64,000 nt of DNA from Hoeflea_A sp040932035 (GTDB taxonomy: Bacteria; Pseudomonadota; Alphaproteobacteria; Rhizobiales; Rhizobiaceae), in contig NZ_JBFRBB010000004.1 in NCBI RefSeq assembly GCF_040932035.1, positions 496,001 to 560,000 on the forward strand, read 5' to 3'. Positions 17,090 through 26,493 of the stretch are shown piece by piece. The notes under the pieces were generated by a model. The model made no database searches. It had not been told where the DNA came from and worked only from the letters and a program-made list of their open reading frames with translations. Each line of letters begins with the position of its first letter. The stretch's first letter is position 1. A program made the position numbers and the translations under genes.

Positions 17090-17536
17090 CCGCAATTTTC
17101 ACAAATTCGGAACTACTTCGCCATTGTTTGTTGGCGGGATTTTGTTTTTTTCCGTTGCAGTTGAAGAATTTTTGAGCTTGAGCAGATCCCAAATTTATCA
17201 TTTTTGCTCGTATATGAATTATAAATGATGGAACGCTAAAAATAATATGAAAAGTGCGATGTACTAAAGAAATATACATCGTTTAATACTGCGAAGTAAC
17301 CGAAAATACACCAAAGCAGACGAAGCTCATCTGCAATTTACAGCCGCTTTATCAAGTCTTAAGCGGCAGCGTGCCTTATTGGCCCGGTAAATGGGCGATT
17401 TGTATCAGGCATTGTTACGCGCAGGGGTTATCCTTGAAACAATATGTCATTCGGTAAGAGCCCTGTTTTTTGTAAAACCACCGCTTACGACCTGTTGGAG
17501 TGCGTGGTGAATAACAAGACTGGCTAGGCGGCACTG
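17090..17536. other. AT-rich gap between tRNA-Arg and the secretion unit
   Basis: This 447-bp stretch is visibly richer in A and T than its neighbours and shows no supportable gene. It contains a 7-bp inverted repeat, GCCGCTT (17343-17349) with AAGCGGC (17361-17367). It probably carries the promoter of the type I secretion genes. No second copy of the tRNA 3' end, which would mark an island attachment site, was seen downstream. Confidence 0.5.
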
Positions 17537-19408
17537 GTGAAAAGATTGGTTCGTTCTTCCGACATCAATACAAATTCGGACAAGTATTCCTGCCTGACGC
17601 TCCGTGACGCAATCGCGGCGAGCCGGCCCGCTTTTTTGGCAATTGCGGTGTTCAGCTTCTTCATCAATCTTCTGATGCTGACTGGACCCCTGTTCATGCT
17701 GCAGATCTACGATCGGGTTCTGTCCAGCCGTTCCCTGCCGACGCTGGCGGTGCTGTTTGGTCTGGTTGTCGCGCTTTTTCTCGCCATGGGTCTTCTGGAA
17801 ATAATCAGGTCCCGGATCCTGGCGCGGATAGGTGCGCATGTGGCGCAACGTATTCACCAGCGACTTTTCGATGCGGTAATGCAACTCGGACTGAGGACAG
17901 GTGGAAGCAGCAAGTCCACAGCGCCGTTGCGTGAACTCGATACCGTTGTCCAGTATCTCACGGGACCGGGATTTGTTGTCCTGTTCGACGCACCGTGGGT
18001 TCCTGTCTACATATTCGTCATCTTCCTGTTCAATCCGATGTTGGGCTGGCTTGCCGTTGCCGCGGCGGCTGTTTTGTTTACCATTGCTCTGTTGAACGAT
18101 TGGCGCGCGCGTATGCCGTCAAGACAGGCTAACCTCGCTGCGGCCGAGGCGCTGGAGATTGCCGGTGCGGGTCAGCGAAACGGCGAAGTTCTCGCTGCTA
18201 TGGGGATGCTCGGTCCCTTGCGCCGCCGGTGGTCCGACAAGCACATGGATGCACTGATATCGCAGTCGAGCGCGCGCGATCGGGCAGGCACGCTTTCAGC
18301 GTTCTCCAGGTCATTTCGCCTTTTTGTGCAGTCAGCGATTTTGGCCGCCGGTGCCGTGCTTGTCATTCAGGGAGAGATAACGGCGGGTGTCATGATCGCC
18401 GCGTCTATCGTGCTCGGCAGGGCTTTGCAGCCGATTGAACAATCGATAGTACACTGGCGTGGCTTCCTGCGTTATCGCGAAGCCAAGAAAATGCTTGCAA
18501 CGCTGCTTGAAAACACTCCGCTGCAGCAAGAGAAAACAAAACTGCCAAGGCCGGAAGGACAGTTGGATGTCAGCCAACTGCTAGTCGCGAATCCGGGTGG
18601 CAAGAACCTGATTTTGAACAAGATAGATTTCAGGGTCGCTCCGGGACGAATACTGAGCGTTGTCGGTGAGAGCGCATCGGGCAAGACGACACTTGCCCGG
18701 GTGCTGACCGGTGTTTGGAAACCGGTATCGGGCGAGGTTCGCCTGGACGGGGCGACGCTCGACCAGTGGAACCCCGATGAACTGGGAAGCTATGTCGGCT
18801 ATCTGCCGCAGGATATCGAACTGTTTGACGGAACAATTGCAGAAAACATTTCCCGTCTTGAAGAAACACCGAAATCAGAGGATATCGTCAAAGCGGCAAA
18901 GCAGGCTGGCGCACACGAAATGATAAAGCGCGTCGGTGGCTATCAGGCCCGCATCGGGCCGAGCGGAAACAACCTGTCGGCAGGTCAGCGTCAGCGTATT
19001 GCGCTTGCGCGTGCGCTTTACAGGGAGCCGGCCGTGGTCATTCTTGATGAACCGAATTCCAATCTTGACGGAGACGGAGAAGAAGCGCTGTTTTCGGCGA
19101 TTATCGGAATGAGAGACCGCGGCCAGACGGTTGTCGTCATCGCCCACCGCAGCAAAATTCTCAATCTCGCCGACGATATACTGGTACTTCATGCCGGCAA
19201 CCAGGTCATTTTTGGCGACCGGGAGACCGTGGTGTCTGAAATGAGAAACCGGCATTCCGCCCGCGCGGCCGGCGCCAGGCCGCAGATCAGTCAGTGGGGT
19301 ACGACCGGAGCTGGGCTGAGAATAACTGCCGGTCAAAATTATGCCGTAGGCAAGGATGGAGCACGGCCTTCTTCGCAAAAGGCACAAGGACTGGTAACCG
19401 GTGAGTGA
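17537..19408 (+). CDS. Type I secretion ABC transporter (PrsD/AprD type)
   Basis: A 623-residue inner-membrane exporter that powers secretion of RTX proteins. Six membrane helices lie in residues 30-300 without a C39 peptidase domain. The ATPase has Walker A GESASGKTT near residue 377, the signature NLSAGQRQR, Walker B VVILDEPNSNLD and the switch His in IAHRS. The C-terminal tail of about 50 residues after the ATPase is unconserved in appearance. It starts at a GTG after AGGCGG. It overlaps the membrane-fusion gene by 8 bp and precedes a serralysin-like substrate. Confidence 0.94.
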   Translation: MKRLVRSSDINTNSDKYSCLTLRDAIAASRPAFLAIAVFSFFINLLMLTGPLFMLQIYDRVLSSRSLPTLAVLFGLVVALFLAMGLLEIIRSRILARIGAHVAQRIHQRLFDAVMQLGLRTGGSSKSTAPLRELDTVVQYLTGPGFVVLFDAPWVPVYIFVIFLFNPMLGWLAVAAAAVLFTIALLNDWRARMPSRQANLAAAEALEIAGAGQRNGEVLAAMGMLGPLRRRWSDKHMDALISQSSARDRAGTLSAFSRSFRLFVQSAILAAGAVLVIQGEITAGVMIAASIVLGRALQPIEQSIVHWRGFLRYREAKKMLATLLENTPLQQEKTKLPRPEGQLDVSQLLVANPGGKNLILNKIDFRVAPGRILSVVGESASGKTTLARVLTGVWKPVSGEVRLDGATLDQWNPDELGSYVGYLPQDIELFDGTIAENISRLEETPKSEDIVKAAKQAGAHEMIKRVGGYQARIGPSGNNLSAGQRQRIALARALYREPAVVILDEPNSNLDGDGEEALFSAIIGMRDRGQTVVVIAHRSKILNLADDILVLHAGNQVIFGDRETVVSEMRNRHSARAAGARPQISQWGTTGAGLRITAGQNYAVGKDGARPSSQKAQGLVTGE

Positions 19409-20711
19409 CATGGCAGGAAAACTCAAACTAAGGATCTGGCCGTGGGTCTATGCCGGTTTTTTTGTCGTGATTGCAATCTTCGGTGTGGGCGGCGCCTGGG
19501 CAACATTCACCGAGATATCCGGTGCGGTAATCGCCCCGGGCACGATCAGTGTCGAATCGAAGGTCAAGACCATTCAACATCTCGACGGCGGTATCGTCAG
19601 CGAGATTTATGTGGGCGATGGCGATGAAGTCAAAGCGGGGGTTCGCCTGCTTCGCCTTGACGAGACGGCTCTCAAGGCCAGCCTCAATATTGTAACCAAC
19701 AGTCTGATCGAATTGATTGCCCGCAGATCCCGACTGGAAGCTGAGCAGTACGGTAAGCAGGCCATCGAATTCCCGGAGGAGCTATTCCGGGCTGGCGATG
19801 TGCTTTTCGTCGGTCAGATCGTGGGCAGCAAAAAATCTTTGTTTGAGGCCCGCCGGGAAACACGCGCCGGGCAAAAGAAAGTGATGCGCGAGAAGATATC
19901 GCAACTGGAAAACCAGATCGACGGACTTGAAGCTCAGATTGTCTCCAATGAACAACAGGCGGACATTCTCGCAGCAAATATCGTTCGTAAAAAGCCGGCG
20001 GCCGAGGATGGCATTGTATCATTGGATACGATGGATCAACTTTACGGCCGGCAAGCGGATCTGGCCGGTGAACGCGGTGAACTGCACAATACCGTTGCGC
20101 GCGTCAGAAGTCAGATTACCGAGACGGAACTTCAGATACTGCAGATTGATGTCGATTTTCGTGAACAGGTACAGGCGGATTTGCGTGAAGTCACAAACAA
20201 AATCGCAGAGCTTCGCGAGCAAAGAGCGGCACTTGAGGAAAAACTGCTCCGGACCCAAATTGTTGCTCCCGTCTCCGGCCGCATCCATGATCTGTCGGTC
20301 CATACCGTCGGCGGTGTGGTATCACCCGCAGAGCAGATACTGCAGATCATTCCCGATAATGACCGTTTGGTCGTCGAAGCCCGGATCAACACGACAGATG
20401 TCGATCTTGTCTATTTGGGGCAGGACGCAATTGTACAACTCTCTGCATTCGATATGCGAACGACGCCCACGCTGAACGCAAATGTCGTGCAGATATCTGC
20501 GGCTCAACTCGTCGATCCGGCCACAAATGTGCCCTATTTTTCAGTGGAGCTGGAAATCCCGGAGAGCGAGCTGCTGCAGCTCGACAAATCTCTGAAACTG
20601 CTTCCCGGAATGCCTGCTGAAGCCTTTATCAGCACCGGCAAACGCACGCCGCTGGACTACCTGCTTAAGCCGTTTTCCGTTTCCATCATGAAAGCCCTGA
20701 GGGAAAACTAA
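19401..20711 (+). CDS. Type I secretion membrane-fusion protein (HlyD/PrsE type)
   Basis: A 436-residue periplasmic adaptor joining the ABC exporter to an outer-membrane TolC-like channel. One N-terminal membrane helix (about residues 12-35) is followed by the split lipoyl/barrel domain around VKTIQHLDGGIVSEIYV. A long coiled-coil hairpin spans about residues 95-290, and the second half of the barrel begins TQIVAPVSGRIHDLSV. The GTG at 19401 has AAGGA ten bases upstream; the ATG three codons later is the alternative. No TolC gene is present in the window. Confidence 0.93.
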   Translation: MSDMAGKLKLRIWPWVYAGFFVVIAIFGVGGAWATFTEISGAVIAPGTISVESKVKTIQHLDGGIVSEIYVGDGDEVKAGVRLLRLDETALKASLNIVTNSLIELIARRSRLEAEQYGKQAIEFPEELFRAGDVLFVGQIVGSKKSLFEARRETRAGQKKVMREKISQLENQIDGLEAQIVSNEQQADILAANIVRKKPAAEDGIVSLDTMDQLYGRQADLAGERGELHNTVARVRSQITETELQILQIDVDFREQVQADLREVTNKIAELREQRAALEEKLLRTQIVAPVSGRIHDLSVHTVGGVVSPAEQILQIIPDNDRLVVEARINTTDVDLVYLGQDAIVQLSAFDMRTTPTLNANVVQISAAQLVDPATNVPYFSVELEIPESELLQLDKSLKLLPGMPAEAFISTGKRTPLDYLLKPFSVSIMKALREN

Positions 20712-20920
20712 ACACTAGGCAGAGAGCGTGCAGCAGCGATAACAAATCATTAATCGCGACGCCCAATTTTTGAGGTGCGGTTTAAGGGCTGCTTCAGGCA
20801 TGATGCCGTAGGATGAGTCGGGGCATTCGTGACACGGGAGAGGGATTGTGTTGACGCCGTGCGGCATACTGCGCAGGCGTTTGTTGGATTGCAAAGTGCT
20901 GTAAAACGGAGAGCACATTA

Positions 20921-22900
20921 ATGGGCGAACAGCATCAACTGATTGGACATTGCGAGTGTCCGATGTGTACGGGACAATTCGACGCGCAGGACGTCACGGA
21001 TAGTTCGGCCAACCCGGGTCCGGTAAACGCTCCCACATTCAACAATGACCAGGTCATTTCCCAGATCAACTCCGGATACAAATGGTCCGGCAGTCAGATA
21101 ACCTATGGCTTTCCAGGCAGCGCGCCGACTTGGGCGGGATCCGAAGGCTCCGGGTTTTCATCATTTAATTCGTACCAGCAGGCAGCCACGCGCGAGATCA
21201 TGGCGCTTTGGGACGAGTTGATTCCCCAATCGTTTGTGGAAAGCGTTTCGAACGCGGCAAGCGCCGATGTCAATTTTGGCAACACCAATACGAATATCGG
21301 ATATGCGCATGCTTATTATCCCGGCAGCTATTCGAAAGCCGGATCGGTGTGGCTGAACGCGCAGACCTATTCCGGTCTGTATTCGCCCGATCCCGGCGAC
21401 TATTATTGGCTGACGATAATACACGAGGTCGGGCATGCTCTCGGATTGAGCCACCCGGGCGCCTACAATGGCGGCTCTCCCACCTACGCGTCGGATGCGG
21501 AATATGCGCAGGACACCCGCCAGTGGTCCGTCATGTCCTATTTCAGCGCCTCCAATACCGGCGCGGACAACAATGGCGGTACCGGCTGGAAATATGCCCA
21601 GACGCCGATGGTCCACGACATACTGACCATTCAGGCGATCTACGGTGCCGATACCACCACGCGCACTGGCGACACGACATACGGCTTCAATTCGACAGCC
21701 GGCAAAGCGATATTCGACTTCTCCCAGAATGCGACACCGGTTCTGACGATATGGGACGCTGGCGGCACCGACACGCTCGATCTTTCCGGTTTCTCCCAGC
21801 GCGCCATCATCGATCTGACGCCCGGAAGCTACTCGTCCGTCGGTGGCGTATCGAATACGATGACCAACAATCTCGGCATCGCCCACAACACCTGGATCGA
21901 AAACGCCATTGGCGGAAGTGGGAATGACACGATTGGCGGAAACGATTTGGCGAACACGCTGCAGGGGCTCGGCGGGAACGATGTATTAAATGGCGGCAAT
22001 GGAAACGACATTCTAATTGGCGGCGACGGTGCTGACCAGTTCAGTGGGGGTGACGGCGATGACTGGATATGGGCGGATACAGCCGACACATCATTTGATG
22101 GCGGTGCCGGTTTCGACCGTTTGATTTTTCAGGGCGCCACGGGATCAAATGTCGCCTTGGCTGGGACGAATATCGAGTTGGCGTGGGGAGGTTCCGGCAA
22201 CGACGTATATGATGCCACTGGCGTTGCCACGGGTGTCTATTTATACGGCAATTCGGGCAACGACACACTGACCGGCGGTAACGGCGATGACTTCATTGCT
22301 GGCGGTGACGACAATGATCTGCTAACCGGCGGCGGCGGAAACGATACACTTGTCGGCGATGGTGGTGCTGACCAGTTCAGTGGGGGTGACGGCGATGACT
22401 GGATATGGGCGGATACAGCCGACACATCATTTGATGGCGGTGCCGGTTTCGACCGTTTGATTTTTCAGGGCGCCACGGGATCAAATGTCGCCTTGGCTGG
22501 GACGAATATCGAGTTGGCGTGGGGAGGTTCCGGCAACGACGTATATGATGCCACTGGCGTTGCCACGGGTGTCTATTTATACGGCAATTCGGGCAACGAC
22601 ACACTGACCGGCGGTTCTGGTAACGATATAATCGACGGTGGTGCAGGCAATGACATACTGAATGGCGGCGGCGGCAATGATCGGTTCGTTTTTTTCGGTG
22701 TCACAGGTTCCGACACCATCGGCGATTGGGAAAACGGCAGCGACATAATCGACTTCTCGTCAAACGACAACGTTAACGCGTTCAGCGACCTGACGATCAC
22801 GGATGTGGGTGGTGATGCACAATTCGAGTTTGACGGAAACACGATTCTGGCGCTTGGGGCCGCTGGTCAGTTCGACAGTACCGATTTTCTGTTTGCCTAG
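20921..22900 (+). CDS. Serralysin-like RTX metalloprotease (M10)
   Basis: A 659-residue secreted zinc protease, the likely substrate of the adjacent type I system. The zinc site is HEVGHALGLSHP at residues 168-179, with the Met-turn SVMSYF around M205. RTX calcium-binding nonapeptides (GGxGxDxxx) fill about residues 330-600, and the C-terminus DSTDFLFA is a typical uncleaved secretion signal. Two features are odd. Residues 370-453 and 482-565 are identical copies, encoded by identical DNA. The N-terminus has a CECPMC cluster, although serralysins usually lack cysteine. The start has a GGAGAG site. Confidence 0.94.
   Translation: MGEQHQLIGHCECPMCTGQFDAQDVTDSSANPGPVNAPTFNNDQVISQINSGYKWSGSQITYGFPGSAPTWAGSEGSGFSSFNSYQQAATREIMALWDELIPQSFVESVSNAASADVNFGNTNTNIGYAHAYYPGSYSKAGSVWLNAQTYSGLYSPDPGDYYWLTIIHEVGHALGLSHPGAYNGGSPTYASDAEYAQDTRQWSVMSYFSASNTGADNNGGTGWKYAQTPMVHDILTIQAIYGADTTTRTGDTTYGFNSTAGKAIFDFSQNATPVLTIWDAGGTDTLDLSGFSQRAIIDLTPGSYSSVGGVSNTMTNNLGIAHNTWIENAIGGSGNDTIGGNDLANTLQGLGGNDVLNGGNGNDILIGGDGADQFSGGDGDDWIWADTADTSFDGGAGFDRLIFQGATGSNVALAGTNIELAWGGSGNDVYDATGVATGVYLYGNSGNDTLTGGNGDDFIAGGDDNDLLTGGGGNDTLVGDGGADQFSGGDGDDWIWADTADTSFDGGAGFDRLIFQGATGSNVALAGTNIELAWGGSGNDVYDATGVATGVYLYGNSGNDTLTGGSGNDIIDGGAGNDILNGGGGNDRFVFFGVTGSDTIGDWENGSDIIDFSSNDNVNAFSDLTITDVGGDAQFEFDGNTILALGAAGQFDSTDFLFA
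22028..22279 (+). repeat. 252-bp direct repeat, copy 1, inside the protease gene
   Basis: Identical base for base to 22364-22615, with an offset of 336 bp. It begins GGTGCTGACC and ends ACCGGCGGT, and encodes 84 residues in frame. Outside these limits the two copies differ at once, so the boundary is sharp. Silent sites have not diverged, which points to a recent duplication or gene conversion. Confidence 0.97.
22364..22615 (+). repeat. 252-bp direct repeat, copy 2, inside the protease gene
   Basis: Second identical copy. The 84-bp spacer between the copies (22280-22363) carries three further RTX nonapeptides. Each copy comprises RTX motifs flanking a non-RTX insert (FDGGAGFDRLIFQGATGS and following), so an entire structural module was duplicated, not just a nonapeptide. 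Confidence 0.97.
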
Positions 22901-23046
22901 GTACGCATACTGAAAAGCGAGTGTTTGGAATTCATCGTTGTTCCCAACGCACCTGACAATTTGGGCATCAGGGCCAATATCTCTGCCGATTTGTAAGTTT
23001 CGATAGATCAAACATTGATTGGTCTGCGCTATCAATCACCGCAGTC

Positions 23047-23370
23047 TCACCCCGCAACAGTCAATTCCATGCGCCTCCCGCCAAAGCCGTTTGATCGGCT
23101 TTGGCGGGAGGCATCAGTGACGAAACACTCGATCTCGGAAAGATGTCCGACCTGCGCCGGTGCGCGGCGCTGGAATTTCATCTGGTCCGCGATCAGGATT
23201 ATCTTCCAGGTCTGTTCGATGATGGCCAGGGCAACGCGCGCTTCCCGATTTTCGAAATCAAGCAGCTCGCCTTCCCTGTCGATGGCTGCGGCACCGATTA
23301 TGCCGCGGTCGTTCTTCCGCACCATGCCGCCGGCGATGATCACCCCGACAGTTTCAGCAACTCAGAAATT
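23047..23370 (-). pseudogene. Decayed C-terminal half of a DeoR/GlpR-type regulator
   Basis: The minus strand encodes a truncated relative of the intact regulator at 27250-28014. Both share GGMVRK, RGIIGAAA, EGELLDF, AIIEQ, MKFQRRAP and GHLSEI. The DNA-binding half is missing. An in-frame 54-bp deletion has removed 18 residues (after RGIIGAAA) between two short, similar sequences. The last part is reshaped by a perfect palindrome. The remaining frame is open from about 23343, but without a helix-turn-helix it cannot be a normal regulator. Confidence 0.88.
23073..23112. repeat. Perfect 17-bp palindrome inside the decayed regulator
   Basis: GCCTCCCGCCAAAGCCG (23073-23089) and CGGCTTTGGCGGGAGGC (23096-23112) pair perfectly around TTTGAT. 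No T-run follows on either strand, so it is a poor terminator. The intact paralogue has only a loose quasi-palindrome at the matching place, so one arm seems to have been rewritten from the other. Confidence 0.9.
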
Positions 23371-23437
23371 TGACCGAAATCATTGATCCGTGCGCCGCGG
23401 GCTGTTCAACTTCTCTCAAGCGAGTAGGGTTGGAACA

Positions 23438-25087
23438 GTGAGCAGGCACTCAGACAAAACAGCCGGACTGATACGGAATTGGCTCGACGCGGTCGTCGTT
23501 GACCTTTTCCGCCAGTTCCGCTGGTCGTTCCTGCCGCCGCTCATGGTCTATTTTGCCGCCGGCATTTCGGGCCTTACGGCCATTGTCGGGGCTTTTTTCG
23601 TCAAGGAATATCTTGGCCTGTCGGCCGCCTTTCTTTCGGGTCTGGCATTCTGGGCGGGCATTCCCTGGGCTCTGAAAATGCCGCTCGGGCATCTGGTCGA
23701 TCTTATCTGGCGATGGAAGGTGCTGCTGGTCTATCTGGGCGCGGCGCTTGTCGCTGCAAGCCTGTTGATCATGTATGCGCTCATTACCGAAACTGCCCGC
23801 ATGTCGGCACTCATGCCGATTGAAGCCTGGTATGTGCTGAGCGCCCTGTTGGCGCCAAGCGGCTATGTCGTTCAGGATTCCGTTGCCGATGCAATGTCGG
23901 TTGAGGCCGTGCCCCGTGTCGATGCGGAAGGGCAGGCTTTGAGTGAAACCAGGACCAAGGCGTTGCATACGACGATGCAGACCCTTGGACGGGTGGCCCT
24001 GATCAGCGGGCTGGTTGCCGTTGCGCTCCTCAATATCTTCATGTTCTCAGGCATTGAAATGATGTCCGAGATCGAAAAGGCAGCTGTCTATGCCCGCATT
24101 TATCTGATGGCGCTTGCCATACCGGTCGTTTCCGTCTCCGGTGTGCTTCTGGCGGTCATCTTGAAATGGCGTCAGCGGCGCAGGCTCCGTGCGCAGGGCA
24201 GGAGCGCCGATGAAATTGAAAATCTCGTGGACCGGCCAGCTGAGAAAGCGGAGGCGAATTACTGGTACTTCGTCGGCGGCCTGGCTTTTGTGCTTCTCAC
24301 GCTGGCGGTCGGTCTGTCCGACATACCTTTTTCGCAGGAAATCGTGTTTGCCGGTTCAATGGCGATCGTTCTGATACTGATGCGCCAGCTGATTGCGCAC
24401 CTTGCGCTTGCCAAGGCGCGTGCGTTGGTCGGCACCGCCATCATCATTTTTGTCTTCAGGGCCGTTCCTCTGCCGGGCGCGGGCGCCACCTGGTTTGAAA
24501 TAGACATCCTCGGATTTGATCAGCAGTTCCTTTCGGTGCTTTCGCTGATCACATCCGTGCTGACGCTCGCCGGCATGATTATCCTGCGGCCGCTCTTCGC
24601 ATCGAGGACCATATCTCACATCGTCATCCTGCTGACCGTGGCCGCGACCATATTGGCGCTGCCCAATATCGGCCTTTACTACGGACTTCATCACTGGACC
24701 GGTCCGCTTACGGGCGGCGTTGTCGATGCGCGCTTCATCGCCATCATGGACACAGCCGTTGAATCACCGCTCGGCCAGATAGCCATGATCCCGATGCTGG
24801 CATGGATTGCTAAAAACGCACCGTTTGAACTCAAAGCAACGTTTTTCGCGGTTATGGCATCGTTTACCAACCTTGCACTTTCCGCCAGCAGTCTGCTGAC
24901 GAAATATCTCAATCAGCTGTTCCTGGTTACCCGTGAAGTGCGGGACCGCGAAACCGGGGCGATCACGGTTGCGGCGGATTACAGTTCGCTCGGCACGTTG
25001 CTGATCATTGTTGCCGCCATATCGCTGCTTGCGCCATTGATAACAATTATGATCGTGCAGTTGACCGTGCTGCGGACGGAGGAGTGA
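23438..25087 (+). CDS. Major facilitator-type membrane transporter, BT1/folate-biopterin-like
   Basis: A protein of about 549 residues with 12 or more hydrophobic segments. The N-terminal WLDAVVVDLFRQFRWSFLPP and the following LGLSAAFLSGLAFWAGIPWALK resemble the BT1 (folate/biopterin transporter) branch of the major facilitator superfamily. A charged cytoplasmic loop (RQRRRLRAQGRSADEIENL) lies at about residues 245-275. The substrate is unknown. The frame opens at 23390, but the GTG at 23438 gives the natural N-terminus for this group. The upstream DNA is the decayed regulator. Confidence 0.78.
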   Translation: MSRHSDKTAGLIRNWLDAVVVDLFRQFRWSFLPPLMVYFAAGISGLTAIVGAFFVKEYLGLSAAFLSGLAFWAGIPWALKMPLGHLVDLIWRWKVLLVYLGAALVAASLLIMYALITETARMSALMPIEAWYVLSALLAPSGYVVQDSVADAMSVEAVPRVDAEGQALSETRTKALHTTMQTLGRVALISGLVAVALLNIFMFSGIEMMSEIEKAAVYARIYLMALAIPVVSVSGVLLAVILKWRQRRRLRAQGRSADEIENLVDRPAEKAEANYWYFVGGLAFVLLTLAVGLSDIPFSQEIVFAGSMAIVLILMRQLIAHLALAKARALVGTAIIIFVFRAVPLPGAGATWFEIDILGFDQQFLSVLSLITSVLTLAGMIILRPLFASRTISHIVILLTVAATILALPNIGLYYGLHHWTGPLTGGVVDARFIAIMDTAVESPLGQIAMIPMLAWIAKNAPFELKATFFAVMASFTNLALSASSLLTKYLNQLFLVTREVRDRETGAITVAADYSSLGTLLIIVAAISLLAPLITIMIVQLTVLRTEE

Positions 25088-25238
25088 GACAAATGAAAGG
25101 CGCCAGGTCATCCGCATTTTGTAATATTGACATGGCTCAAGACCTGCAGTCGACTAATATGCCATAGTCATCCAGGCGGCTTGCCTGGCGTCGAAGCAGA
25201 TGCCGCCGATGTTTGAACGCAGCGCAGGATGGGTTTTG

Positions 25239-26483
25239 ATGTCAATTTCCCAGAATTCCGGACGGGTCGAACACGCCGCGCTCAAACGGACACTGACATT
25301 GCCCTATGTCGTGTTTTACGGCCTCGGCGTCACCGTGGGCGCGGGCATCTATGTGCTGATCGGCGAAGTCATAGCAAGGGCGGGCAATTATGCGCCCGTC
25401 TCGTTTCTGATTGCCGGCCTTGTTATGGTGTTTCCGGCTGCATGCTACGCGGAGCTGACCGGCCGGCTGCCCTATGCGGCGGCGGAAGCCCATTTTGTCG
25501 AGGCCGGATTTCGATCGAAAACGCTGTTCCTCATTGTCGGCCTGGCCGTTGCCTCGGTCGGCATCGTTTCTTCCGCTGCCATTGCCCACGGCGCCGTCGG
25601 CTATATATCGCAGATCACCGACCTGCCGCCGCTTTATCTTCTCGTTGGCGTCATACTGGCGACAGGTCTTGTTGCCGGTTTTGGGGTTCGCGAATCCATC
25701 GCATTCGCCGGCCTGCTGACGCTGATAGAGGTCAGCGGTCTTGTTGCGATCGTCGTTGGATCGGCAATGTCCGGAGCCGATCTTGTGGGTCAGGCCCGCG
25801 AGATGGTGCCGCAGTCATTTTCGACTGTCATCTGGTTCGGCATTGTCAGCTCCAGCCTGTTGGCATTTTTTGCCTTCATCGGCTTTGAGGATATTCCTTC
25901 GATCGCCGAAGAAACGGTCAATCCGCAAAAGACACTGTCGCGCGGCATATTCATCACCCTCATCCTCAGCCTGCTGATCTATGTCGCGGTTGCTGTTGCG
26001 TCCCTTGCCGCTGTGCCGGCCGCCGAGATTACCGCCACAAATGCACCTCTTGCGCTGGTGTTTTCAAAAACCACCGGTCTTTCGCCGCTCGCAATCACTT
26101 TGATCGCGATCATTGCAACCGTTAACGGGATCATTGTCCAGATACTCATGGCAGCGCGTGTCCTCTACGGTCTTGCGAACCGCGGCTCCCTGCCGCGCGT
26201 CCTTGCATATGTCGATAAACGAACCCGCGCGCCAATCGCCGCAACTGGCGTCGCCACGGGGACTGTACTGGTGCTGGCGCTAACATTTCCGATCACCCGG
26301 CTGGCCGAGTCGACCTCGGTCATCACGCTGATCATTTTTGCAACGGTGTGCGCGGCGCTCATACGCATCAAGAGATCGGGAGCAGAAGCACCGGCCGGCA
26401 CTTTCATCGTGCCGGTCTGGATTCCCTATTGCGGCATCGTTGCCTGCCTGACACTGCTTATTTCCGGGATACTGGCTGGTTGA
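25239..26483 (+). CDS. APC-family amino acid permease
   Basis: A 414-residue inner-membrane transporter with about 12 helices. The first helix carries the family GVTVGAGIYVLIG signature, and helix 6 carries FFAFIGFEDIPSIAEET, the usual substrate/energy-coupling region. The frame extends 13 codons further upstream, but the ATG at 25239 follows AGGATGGG and begins close to the first helix. It converges on the deiodinase-like gene, 10 bp apart. The substrate is not clear. Confidence 0.85.
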   Translation: MSISQNSGRVEHAALKRTLTLPYVVFYGLGVTVGAGIYVLIGEVIARAGNYAPVSFLIAGLVMVFPAACYAELTGRLPYAAAEAHFVEAGFRSKTLFLIVGLAVASVGIVSSAAIAHGAVGYISQITDLPPLYLLVGVILATGLVAGFGVRESIAFAGLLTLIEVSGLVAIVVGSAMSGADLVGQAREMVPQSFSTVIWFGIVSSSLLAFFAFIGFEDIPSIAEETVNPQKTLSRGIFITLILSLLIYVAVAVASLAAVPAAEITATNAPLALVFSKTTGLSPLAITLIAIIATVNGIIVQILMAARVLYGLANRGSLPRVLAYVDKRTRAPIAATGVATGTVLVLALTFPITRLAESTSVITLIIFATVCAALIRIKRSGAEAPAGTFIVPVWIPYCGIVACLTLLISGILAG

Positions 26484-26493
26484 AGATGCCGTT

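Noticed and set aside
22041..22604. Two identical 75-residue minus-strand frames
   Set aside because: They are antisense shadows of the duplicated RTX module and have no ribosome site or family likeness; they only confirm the exact DNA repeat.
22015..22660. CRISPR-like repeat array
   Set aside because: The repeats are in-frame RTX nonapeptide codons in a protease gene, not regular repeats with unique spacers.
17013..23437. tRNA-Arg as the insertion point of an island with the secretion unit
   Set aside because: No direct repeat of the tRNA 3' end and no integrase were seen downstream. The AT-rich gap alone is not enough.
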